Below are positions 42,129 through 46,057 of a stretch of DNA of 46,057 bases, piece by piece. The notes under the pieces were generated by a model, which was not told the DNA's origin, ran no database searches, and saw only the letters and a list, made by a program, of their open reading frames with translations. A program made the translations under genes and the position numbers. The first letter of the stretch is position 1. The number at the start of each line of letters is the position of its first letter. Source of the DNA: a virus; the IMG/VR virus record IMGVR_UViG_3300046804_002923, positions 1 through 46,057 of that record; one strand, 5' to 3'.

Positions 42129-42732
42129 GATCTTTTAGTATGTTTTGAATTTCACTTATGAGTTTTTTAAGTTCGCTCTTGGGTACTTTGTTGCCGCCTT
42201 GTAGTTTGAGAAATATGTGGCGATTTTTAACACTAATATTTTTATTGATAATATTTAGTATTTCATTATTGCCTATACTATCTAGTAATGATGAAGATAC
42301 TAGTTCTTTAGTTGTTTCGGATAAACTATCCATTCCTATCGGTTTCATTATATTCTTTTTAGCATCGTTACGTTTGCTCCAACTCGCATATAATTCACAA
42401 TCATTCTGATTAGAGAATTCTGAACACGAAGAATTAGCTTTGTTGAAAAAAGGACAAGTTAAACAAGGTTTGTCGGGCCTTTGATAGTTATCTCGTTTGT
42501 AATTAAATAATCGATTTCTAACATGGGTCCAAAGAAAGTTTTCAAGAGGTCTTTCGTGATCGTAATTTTTAAGACCTTCTAGTGCGAATATAGCGGCCTG
42601 CTGTTTCATATCCTCGTGGGTATGATATCCAAATTTAAATTTATAACCTAATTTTTTACTAATTTTTTCCCATACTTCTAAGAATTGTTGATCACTTACT
42701 TTTTGGTTCTTCCTCGGTTTTTTCTTTTTCAT
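42112..42732 (-). CDS. Sigma-factor-like protein with inserted cysteine cluster
   Basis: The start is the ATG at 42732 (MKKKKPRKNQ), with AAAGGA about 9 bases upstream. A TTG one codon earlier is less likely. The 206-residue product has a sigma70 region-2-like segment (DMKQQAAIFALEGLKNYDHE, then RPLENFLWTHVRNRLFNYKR). A cysteine cluster follows (CLTCPFF, then CSEF and CELY), probably zinc-binding. The C-terminal part contains NRHIFLKLQGGNKVPKSELK, which could be a reduced region 4 helix-turn-helix. It is at the head of the late operon and may direct late transcription. Confidence 0.75.
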   Translation of the reverse strand: MKKKKPRKNQKVSDQQFLEVWEKISKKLGYKFKFGYHTHEDMKQQAAIFALEGLKNYDHERPLENFLWTHVRNRLFNYKRDNYQRPDKPCLTCPFFNKANSSCSEFSNQNDCELYASWSKRNDAKKNIMKPIGMDSLSETTKELVSSSLLDSIGNNEILNIINKNISVKNRHIFLKLQGGNKVPKSELKKLISEIQNILKDHDIQL

Positions 42733-42856
42733 CAAATAGATCCTTTAGTGGCTTGTCATTAGTATCATTTATTTCGTCGGCTGTTACAAGATTTTCACTA
42801 GCAATAACTTTTAATATAGAAGGAATAAAATTATCAATTTCTGTTTTTTTCATCAT
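42692..42856 (-). CDS. Small acidic protein, first gene of the late operon
   Basis: A 54-codon frame with paired ATG codons at 42856 and 42853 is preceded by AAGGGA. The product (MMKKTEIDNFIPSILKVIAS, then DEINDTNDKPLKDLFDEKEK) is helical and acidic. It overlaps the start of the sigma-like gene by about 40 bases, in another frame. No family is recognised. The ribosome-binding site, the promoter directly upstream and the AT-rich codon use like its neighbours support a real gene. The partner is possibly the sigma-like protein, by coupling. Confidence 0.6.
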   Translation of the reverse strand: MMKKTEIDNFIPSILKVIASENLVTADEINDTNDKPLKDLFDEKEKTEEEPKSK

Positions 42857-42863
42857 TTTTCCC

Positions 42864-42891
42864 TTGACCAGAATTTTGTTCTATTTATACT
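42864..42891 (+). promoter_or_regulatory. Rightward sigma70-like promoter
   Basis: TTGACC (42864-42869) and TATACT (42886-42891) are 16 bases apart, upstream of the gene at 42939. Its -10 box adjoins the leftward -10 box, so the two promoters should compete. Confidence 0.55.
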
Positions 42892-42920
42892 ATTATAGAT
42901 GTTTGATACACAAAAGGCAA
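42886..42920 (-). promoter_or_regulatory. Late-operon promoter (leftward)
   Basis: On the minus strand TTGCCT (42920-42915) and a perfect TATAAT (42897-42892) are 17 bases apart, about 35 bases before the first late gene. It overlaps the rightward promoter. Confidence 0.6.
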
Positions 42921-42938
42921 ATTTAGCAGGAGATTAAA

Positions 42939-43163
42939 ATGTCAAAAACATATAAAAAGTGGACAAAAGAAGAGCTTGATTTTATCCTAAATAATTCTAA
43001 ATCTATGAAGGATGATGAGATTGCGGCCTATTTGAATAAGATTGATGGAACACGAGCTATTACGGTAGGAATGGTGCGACGTCAGAGGCGAAAACTGGCT
43101 ATTGTTAAACCAAGAGGTCGAAGACCATCAAATAACAATACAGCAGAAAGTACTCAGTCATGA
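42939..43163 (+). CDS. Small homeodomain-like (HTH) DNA-binding protein
   Basis: The ATG at 42939 is preceded by AGGAGA. The 74-residue basic product has three helices: WTKEELDFILNNSKSMKDDE, IAAYLNKI and a recognition-like TVGMVRRQRRKLAIVK, with a C-terminal RGRRPSN tail that may contact the minor groove. This is a SANT/homeodomain-like phage regulator plan similar to the N-terminus of the candidate small terminase. It faces the late operon across the divergent promoter pair and could be the switch protein. It overlaps the next gene by 4 bases (ATGA). Confidence 0.78.
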   Translation: MSKTYKKWTKEELDFILNNSKSMKDDEIAAYLNKIDGTRAITVGMVRRQRRKLAIVKPRGRRPSNNNTAESTQS

Positions 43164-43456
43164 GAAGTTTAGTTGCAATACTAGTATTATTTTTAATATC
43201 AGTATGTTCTAATCGAGGTATCGCAAATGAGTGGGTATATTTTGTTCAGCCGGTTCAGCCATTAGTGGTGGCGCCGGTAACGAACTATACTGTAACGTAT
43301 GCTCCTGTAGTTAAACAAGAAATTGTTTGGGTTCCTGTTTTGCAGCCTAAAACAGTAGTTTATCAGTGGGTTCCAACGTATAGGTGGGTTCCCGTTTATC
43401 CTGTGGATAATGATCCTTATCGACAATGGTTAGGATCCCGACACTATAGGTACTAA
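43160..43456 (+). CDS. Small exported protein rich in VPV/WVP motifs
   Basis: This 98-residue protein has a classical signal peptide (MRSLVAILVLFLISVCSNRG, then IANEW), possibly cleaved near residue 22. Cys16 does not sit in a good lipobox. The mature part repeats hydrophobic and aromatic Pro-Val motifs (VQPVQPLVVAPV, VWVPVLQPK, YQWVPTYRWVPVYPV) and ends DPYRQWLGSRHYRY. Such short VPV-rich exported proteins are ones I associate with planctomycetes, but the match is by style only. It is coupled to the regulator gene. In a phage it could alter the host envelope, for example in superinfection exclusion. Confidence 0.72.
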   Translation: MRSLVAILVLFLISVCSNRGIANEWVYFVQPVQPLVVAPVTNYTVTYAPVVKQEIVWVPVLQPKTVVYQWVPTYRWVPVYPVDNDPYRQWLGSRHYRY

Positions 43457-43487
43457 AAAATGGGCAGGCTTGTGTCTGCCCTTTTTA
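43455..43487 (+). terminator. Intrinsic terminator of the rightward two-gene operon
   Basis: GGGCAG (43462-43467) pairs with CTGCCC (43476-43481), with flanking A and T runs that extend the stem, followed by TTTTT. It starts at the stop codon of the exported-protein gene. Confidence 0.9.
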
Positions 43488-43650
43488 GTTTCTTATGTCT
43501 CGTAGTGTCTTGATTTGTAAAGATATGCTTAAGGTGGGGAAAGTCTACAATAAACTGGCCAATTATATGTAGAGTGCTTACTAAGTTTAGACCACCGCCG
43601 GGTTTTCACCTTTTTTCATAGTAATATGAAGAAAAACGAAAAAACCCCCC
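43488..43650 (+). other. Non-coding stretch before regulatory module 1
   Basis: No credible gene or ribosome-binding site is seen. It contains a purine-rich stretch and a C-run (AACCCCCC) just before the first inverted 27-bp element. Confidence 0.5.
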
Positions 43651-43930
43651 TAAGTTATTTGGTGGCAAGGGTTTACGATACGACTGCCCCGCAAAATTTG
43701 ACGTAAACCCTTATGCTGTAACGACTTACATCAAGTTTTTTCTACTGTAGCAAAATGCAATGCAAAATGCTACACTTTTTGCAAAATGCTACAGCCAATA
43801 TGGCAATGCCAATATGGCAGAATGATGTAACTCTAATAGCGACAACAACTTACAACAATTCGAGAAATTTTTTTTCTTTGGCACGGAGATTGCATTATAT
43901 AGAAGCATAAGAAAGAAAGAGAGAAAGAAA
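43651..43930 (+). promoter_or_regulatory. Regulatory module 1 (repeat elements plus sigma54-like promoter)
   Basis: In order: an inverted 27-bp element (43651-43677), a direct 30-bp copy (43700-43729), and GCAAAATGCTAC repeats with a TGTAGCA/TGCTACA dyad (43746-43793). Two GCCAATATGGCA copies follow (43794-43805, 43808-43819), then a further 30-bp element copy (43824-43853) and the promoter. The order is the same in modules 2 and 3. The upstream spacing suits enhancer sites of a sigma54 activator. Confidence 0.7.
43878..43894 (+). promoter_or_regulatory. Sigma54-like promoter 1
   Basis: TTGGCACGGAGATTGCA has GG at 43880-43881 and GC at 43892-43893, exactly 10 bases apart, matching the -24/-12 consensus. 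The alternative sigma70 reading (TTGGCA-N16-TAGAAG) is weaker, because it would make the conserved TGCAT part of a spacer. Confidence 0.6.
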
Positions 43931-44161
43931 ATGAGAAACCTGATCGTTCTGAATACTAAGGCTGAGTTGATTGAATTCCTGAACAATAACGATTTGAATA
44001 CGCTTGTGGATAACGTAGCGTTTGCTCTGGATTTGTTGGATATGGTAAGGGCTAACGATAACGTGTTGGAAATAAATGAAGATTTGGGTTTCTGCGATGA
44101 TGGTGGTTGGATTCAGATTGATGATATGGGATATGTTGTAGAGGAGTTCGCGGTTCCCTAA
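43931..44161 (+). CDS. Small acidic protein of unknown function
   Basis: This 76-residue protein starts at an ATG after a leader of A and G only (AAGAAAGAGAGAAAGAAA), with no standard GGAGG. The sequence has helical LNTKAELIEFLNNNDLNTLV, a hydrophobic VAFALDLLDMVRAN helix and an acidic end (GFCDDGGWIQIDDMGYVVEE). The single Cys and GGWIQIDD look like a small beta-hairpin. It is the first gene after module 1, and its stop is followed by a G-run hairpin. No family is recognised. Early-arm accessory protein by position. Confidence 0.78.
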   Translation: MRNLIVLNTKAELIEFLNNNDLNTLVDNVAFALDLLDMVRANDNVLEINEDLGFCDDGGWIQIDDMGYVVEEFAVP

Positions 44162-44170
44162 TAAGGGGGG

Positions 44171-44199
44171 TTGCGGCGGCGAGAAAAGTTTTCTAGAAT
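44171..44199 (+). promoter_or_regulatory. Sigma70-like promoter (TTGCGG-N17-TAGAAT)
   Basis: TTGCGG at 44171 and TAGAAT at 44194 have a 17-base spacer. The -10 box is followed by C, as in the two other promoters of this class at 44366 and 45194. Confidence 0.6.
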
Positions 44200-44225
44200 C
44201 AAAACACAAGAAAGAGAGAAAGAAA

Positions 44226-44369
44226 ATGAGAAACTTCTACAAGAATTCGGATGATGGATACGATTATCAGAAAGAAAATCGGAATGGCGAAGTTGACGAT
44301 TATGTTGCGTGGGTTCTGGAATTGAAGCGTAAGGAAAACGAAGAAAAGAAAATCCAGAATAACGCTTGA
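44226..44369 (+). CDS. Small charged protein, paralogue of the gene at 45017
   Basis: This 47-residue product shares DDGYDYxKENRNGEVDDYVA and then WVLELKRKE with the 57-residue protein at 45017-45190. The N-termini differ. It begins after a purine-only leader (CAAGAAAGAGAGAAAGAAAA). The sequence has an acidic DDG-EVDD patch and a basic-acidic helix, and no known domain. Conservation of most of the length between copies, with third-base changes between them, shows the frame is translated. The stop TGA overlaps the next promoter's TTGACA. Confidence 0.75.
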   Translation: MRNFYKNSDDGYDYQKENRNGEVDDYVAWVLELKRKENEEKKIQNNA

Positions 44370-44394
44370 CAAGCCGATCCATACTATATAGAAT
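44366..44394 (+). promoter_or_regulatory. Sigma70-like promoter (TTGACA-N17-TAGAAT)
   Basis: Perfect TTGACA at 44366-44371, 17 bases, then TAGAAT at 44389-44394, 24 bases upstream of the gene at 44419. Confidence 0.8.
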
Positions 44395-44418
44395 AGAATC
44401 AACACAAGGAAAAAGAAA

Positions 44419-44646
44419 ATGACCATCAAAGATATTCAAAACGCTAAGGCTCAGATTTGGGCGAACGAATCCCACGATTGCACGATCATATTCGACGGAA
44501 CGAACGAAGCGATTCGCTCGGAAGGTAAGTATTATGCGGAATGCGATTTGACCGGAGAACGTAAGCGATTGACCGCATCTAATTTTGAACGTGTTCTGAA
44601 CGATATGTTTTACGATTACTGCGTTGAGAAGGCGATCTGGATCTGA
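44419..44646 (+). CDS. Small protein of unknown function
   Basis: This 75-residue product (MTIKDIQNAKAQIWANESHD, then CTIIFDGTNEAIRSEGKYYA) is mixed alpha/beta, with a final helix NFERVLNDMFYDYCVEKAIW. Codons are less AT-rich than in the late genes. A perfect -35 box and -10 box lie upstream, and a purine leader (AAGGAAAAAGAAA) precedes the ATG. No family is recognised. It is probably an early accessory protein. Confidence 0.75.
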   Translation: MTIKDIQNAKAQIWANESHDCTIIFDGTNEAIRSEGKYYAECDLTGERKRLTASNFERVLNDMFYDYCVEKAIWI

Positions 44647-44738
44647 CCCCCACAAATAGGGATATACATATGTTCACTCTGTTTCTCGCATATGCCGCTC
44701 TTGCTCTTGTGACGATATAGTGTATGCATGTACACCTT
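44647..44738 (+). other. Non-coding gap with a C5/G3 hairpin
   Basis: Immediately after the stop codon, CCCCC (44647-44651) and GGG (44659-44661) could pair around an A-rich loop. No gene is seen. The gap of about 370 bases to the next gene is completed by module 2. Confidence 0.4.
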
Positions 44739-45016
44739 GACGTAAACCCTTGCGGCGTAACGACTTAGAGCAAATCGGCGCCGCCCGATTTGACGCAAAC
44801 CCTTATGCACCAACGACTTACGATGAGTTTTCTTAGCAAAGATTGTGCCAAAACATACTGTAGCAAAACGCCGAGCAAAATGCTACACTTTTTGCAAAAT
44901 GCTACACTTGCCATTTTGGCATATAGCGTATTTCCCGAGGAAAACACACAAAAAATATTTTTCCCTTTGGCACGGGAAGTGCATTTATATATGGCATAAG
45001 AAAGAGAGAGTTGAAA
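44739..45016 (+). promoter_or_regulatory. Regulatory module 2 (repeat elements plus sigma54-like promoter)
   Basis: Two direct 29-30-bp elements (44739-44767, 44792-44821) are separated by an AAATCGGCGCCGCCCGATTT palindrome. Next come GCAAAATGCTAC repeats (44859-44907), then TTGCCATTTTGGCA (44908-44921), then the promoter and a purine leader. It lacks the third element copy found in modules 1 and 3. Confidence 0.7.
44967..44983 (+). promoter_or_regulatory. Sigma54-like promoter 2
   Basis: TTGGCACGGGAAGTGCA has GG at 44969-44970 and GC at 44981-44982, 10 bases apart, followed by TTTATATA as in the other copies. Confidence 0.6.
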
Positions 45017-45190
45017 ATGAAAAAGTTCCGTTCCTACCGTTCCTACAGTTCTTCCTACCGTCCCTACGGTTCTGATGATGGTTATGATTATCATAAGGAA
45101 AACCGAAACGGAGAAGTTGACGATTATGTCGCTTGGGTTTTGGAATTGAAGCGTAAAGAGAAGGAAGAAAAGAAGAACCCCCAAGAGTAG
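45017..45190 (+). CDS. Small charged protein with Ser/Tyr/Arg-rich N-terminus, paralogue of the gene at 44226
   Basis: This 57-residue product begins MKKFRSYRSYSSSYRPYGS, a repetitive Ser-Tyr-Arg segment absent from its paralogue, and continues with the shared DDGYDY and GEVDDYVAWVLELKRKE block. It is the first gene after module 2. Its stop codon lies inside a perfect AACCCC/GGGGTT hairpin (45176-45195) that runs into the -35 box of the next promoter. No function is known. Confidence 0.75.
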   Translation: MKKFRSYRSYSSSYRPYGSDDGYDYHKENRNGEVDDYVAWVLELKRKEKEEKKNPQE

Positions 45191-45195
45191 GGGTT
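45176..45195 (+). repeat. Hairpin overlapping stop codon and next promoter
   Basis: AACCCC and GGGGTT pair with 6 bases around an 8-base loop containing the TAG stop. The right arm supplies the first bases of TTGACG. There is no T-run, so it is not a standard terminator. Confidence 0.6.
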
Positions 45196-45222
45196 GACGG
45201 GGCGGAAAAAGTTTCCTAGAAT
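45194..45222 (+). promoter_or_regulatory. Sigma70-like promoter (TTGACG-N17-TAGAAT)
   Basis: TTGACG at 45194-45199 and TAGAAT at 45217-45222 with a 17-base spacer, upstream of the gene at 45247. Confidence 0.75.
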
Positions 45223-45246
45223 CGTCAAATAAGAAAAAGGAAAATC

Positions 45247-45417
45247 ATGAACGAATTTGAGCGTATTATCGGGGATAGCATGATCGACGAGGATGGCCGG
45301 GAATGGATCGTGGACGATGCTACGGGTTGGGATCCTATCATGGGTGACGATGAGGAATGGATCGACACGGACGATGAGTGGCTCGACGATTTTCAAGGTG
45401 AGGAGGAATTCGCATGA
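45247..45417 (+). CDS. Very acidic small protein
   Basis: This 56-residue product is extremely rich in Asp and Glu, with repeated DEW and DDE motifs (MNEFERIIGDSMIDEDGREW, then WDPIMGDDEEWIDTDDEWLD). The negative charge and tryptophans are reminiscent of DNA-mimic inhibitors, but no homology is claimed. Its ATG follows AAGGAAAATC, and its stop overlaps the next ATG by 4 bases (ATGA), so the two products are probably made in fixed ratio. Confidence 0.72.
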   Translation: MNEFERIIGDSMIDEDGREWIVDDATGWDPIMGDDEEWIDTDDEWLDDFQGEEEFA

Positions 45418-45554
45418 TGATTCTGGAAAGCGATTGCTGCTATGCTCCCGTGATCGCAGGAGACATTTGTACACGTTGCAAGGAACACTGCGAACCCGTT
45501 TGGGTGGAAACTGAGGAAGATAACGGGCAACCCGGATTCATTCCGGGAACCTAA
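45414..45554 (+). CDS. Small zinc-binding (Cys-rich) protein
   Basis: This 46-residue product (start ATG at 45414, or the adjacent ATG at 45417) has CC at residues 8-9 and CTRCKEHC at 19-26. It therefore fits a C-C, then C-x2-C-x2-H-C zinc knuckle like the very common small phage proteins with CxxCxEHxxxE. Acidic residues follow (WVETEEDNG). It is coupled to the acidic protein by a 4-base overlap. The role of this family is unknown to me. Confidence 0.78.
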   Translation: MMILESDCCYAPVIAGDICTRCKEHCEPVWVETEEDNGQPGFIPGT

Positions 45555-45555
45555 C

Positions 45556-45598
45556 CCCACCAAGGTAGGGATAACCATACTCTCCCCCACTAGGGGGG
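45556..45598 (+). repeat. Two short C/G hairpins after the zinc-protein gene
   Basis: CCC and GGG (45556-45570), then CCCCC-ACTA-GGGGG (45584-45597). Each is short but strong and neither has a T-run. Confidence 0.5.
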
Positions 45599-45629
45599 TA
45601 TACATCCGTACACTACTGTACAACGATTA

Positions 45630-45951
45630 GACGTAAACCCTTACGATATAAGCACTTAGAATAAATTGGCGGGGCAAAATTTGACGTAACTACTTATGCA
45701 CCAACAACTTACAGCAAGTTTTGACGCAAATGGTGTGCCGTTCGCCAAAAATCCCCCATAATGAGGGGGTGTAGCAAAATGCATTGCAAAATGCTACACT
45801 GTGACGCAAAATGATACGGCCATATTGGCAGTGCCAAAATGACAGAAAGTTGTAAAGTGTTGCGGCACAACGACTTAGGAAAAAAGAAAAATATTTTTGG
45901 GTTTGGCACAGTAGATGCATTATATAGAGATATAAGAAAGAGAGAAAGAAA
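45630..45951 (+). promoter_or_regulatory. Regulatory module 3 (repeat elements plus sigma54-like promoter)
   Basis: Elements at 45630-45658 and 45683-45712, then a CCCCC/GGGGG hairpin (45753-45769), GCAAAATGCTAC repeats (45770-45819), GGCCATATTGGCA (45818-45830), a further element (45852-45877) and the promoter. It is about 40 bases longer than the others because of the added hairpin. The spacer GGCGGGGCAAAATTTGACG matches module 1 (TGCCCCGCAAAATTTGACG). Confidence 0.7.
45903..45919 (+). promoter_or_regulatory. Sigma54-like promoter 3
   Basis: TTGGCACAGTAGATGCA has GG at 45905-45906 and GC at 45917-45918, again 10 bases apart, then TTATATAGA. Confidence 0.6.
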
Positions 45952-46057
45952 ATGAAAAAGAAAATTGCAAAACAACTCGAAAAAATTGGTGCATCGCTCG
46001 TTTCGACTCGGTTCGGAATCCTTGGTGATTGGATGGTGGTAACGGCTACAGGAAAAG
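45952..46057 (+). CDS. Partial small protein (3' end beyond window)
   Basis: An ATG at 45952 after the purine leader AAGAAAGAGAGAAAGAAA opens a frame of 35 codons that runs to the window edge (MKKKIAKQLEKIGASLVSTR, then FGILGDWMVVTATGK). The promoter, leader and start resemble those of the genes at 43931 and 45017. The product cannot be identified from this fragment. Confidence 0.65.
   Translation, partial: MKKKIAKQLEKIGASLVSTRFGILGDWMVVTATGK

Noticed and set aside
44158-44655. 165-codon minus-strand frame in the right arm
   Set aside because: It lies opposite two supported small genes, including one with a paralogue, and crosses two promoters.
43651-45877. CRISPR array, because of repeated 27-30-bp elements
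   Set aside because: Copies diverge, occur in both orientations, are unevenly spaced and are interrupted by genes; there are no unique equal-length spacers or cas genes.
43878-45919. Plain sigma70 promoters (TTGGCA-N16-TAGA) instead of sigma54
   Set aside because: Not excluded, but the invariant CAC and TGCAT inside the would-be spacer and exact GG-N10-GC spacing fit -24/-12 better.
43457-46057. tRNA or other structured RNA genes in the spacers
   Set aside because: No cloverleaf with a TTCGA-type arm or CCA end was found; the hairpins seen are short and repetitive.

Overview
This window looks like the late structural half of a tailed double-stranded DNA bacteriophage, plus part of an early or accessory arm. 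From position 1 to about 42.9 kb every convincing gene lies on the minus strand, packed with 4- to 44-base overlaps. Read in transcription order (from high to low coordinate) they follow the usual order of a long-tailed phage. First come a small acidic protein, a sigma-factor-like regulator, a candidate small terminase, an HNH endonuclease and an ERCC4-type nuclease. Next come large terminase, portal, prohead protease/scaffold, decoration protein and major capsid protein, then connector and neck proteins. A collagen-like fibre, a beta-propeller glycan enzyme and an FkbM methyltransferase sit among the neck genes. Two tail-tube paralogues, a candidate tail chaperone, a 4395-residue tape measure, a tail fibre, two paralogous distal tail proteins and a truncated Ig-like protein finish the block. 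I see no sheath gene, integrase, lysis gene, tRNA or CRISPR array here, so a siphovirus-like morphology is the simplest reading.

The divergent region at about 42.86-42.94 kb carries two overlapping sigma70-like promoters. One fires left into the late operon. The other fires right into a two-gene operon (small DNA-binding protein, small secreted protein) that ends at a clear terminator. From 43.5 kb to the right edge the style changes: less AT-rich plus-strand genes of 46-76 codons, separated by repeat-rich spacers. Three spacers (43651-43930, 44739-45016, 45630-45951) are copies of one regulatory module. Each has 27-30 bp dispersed elements, GCAAAATGCTAC repeats, TGGCA-type palindromes, and finally a -24/-12 (sigma54-type) promoter-like sequence followed by a purine-rich leader and an ATG. 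Other small genes in this arm use TTGAC-N17-TAGAAT promoters.

The most interesting points are: (1) a protein-kinase-like catalytic core (D-x-K-x-x-N followed by DIG) and an HEGAH metallopeptidase motif inside the tape measure, which also has a large internal duplication and six PGEFV repeats; (2) the triplicated regulatory module with sigma54-like promoters; (3) a collagen-like fibre next to glycan-active and FkbM enzymes in the neck region; (4) a probable in-frame scaffold start inside the protease gene.

The host cannot be fixed from this window. Sigma54-type promoters would require a bacterium with RpoN. The VPV/WVP-rich secreted protein reminds me of planctomycete exported proteins, but that is a weak inference.
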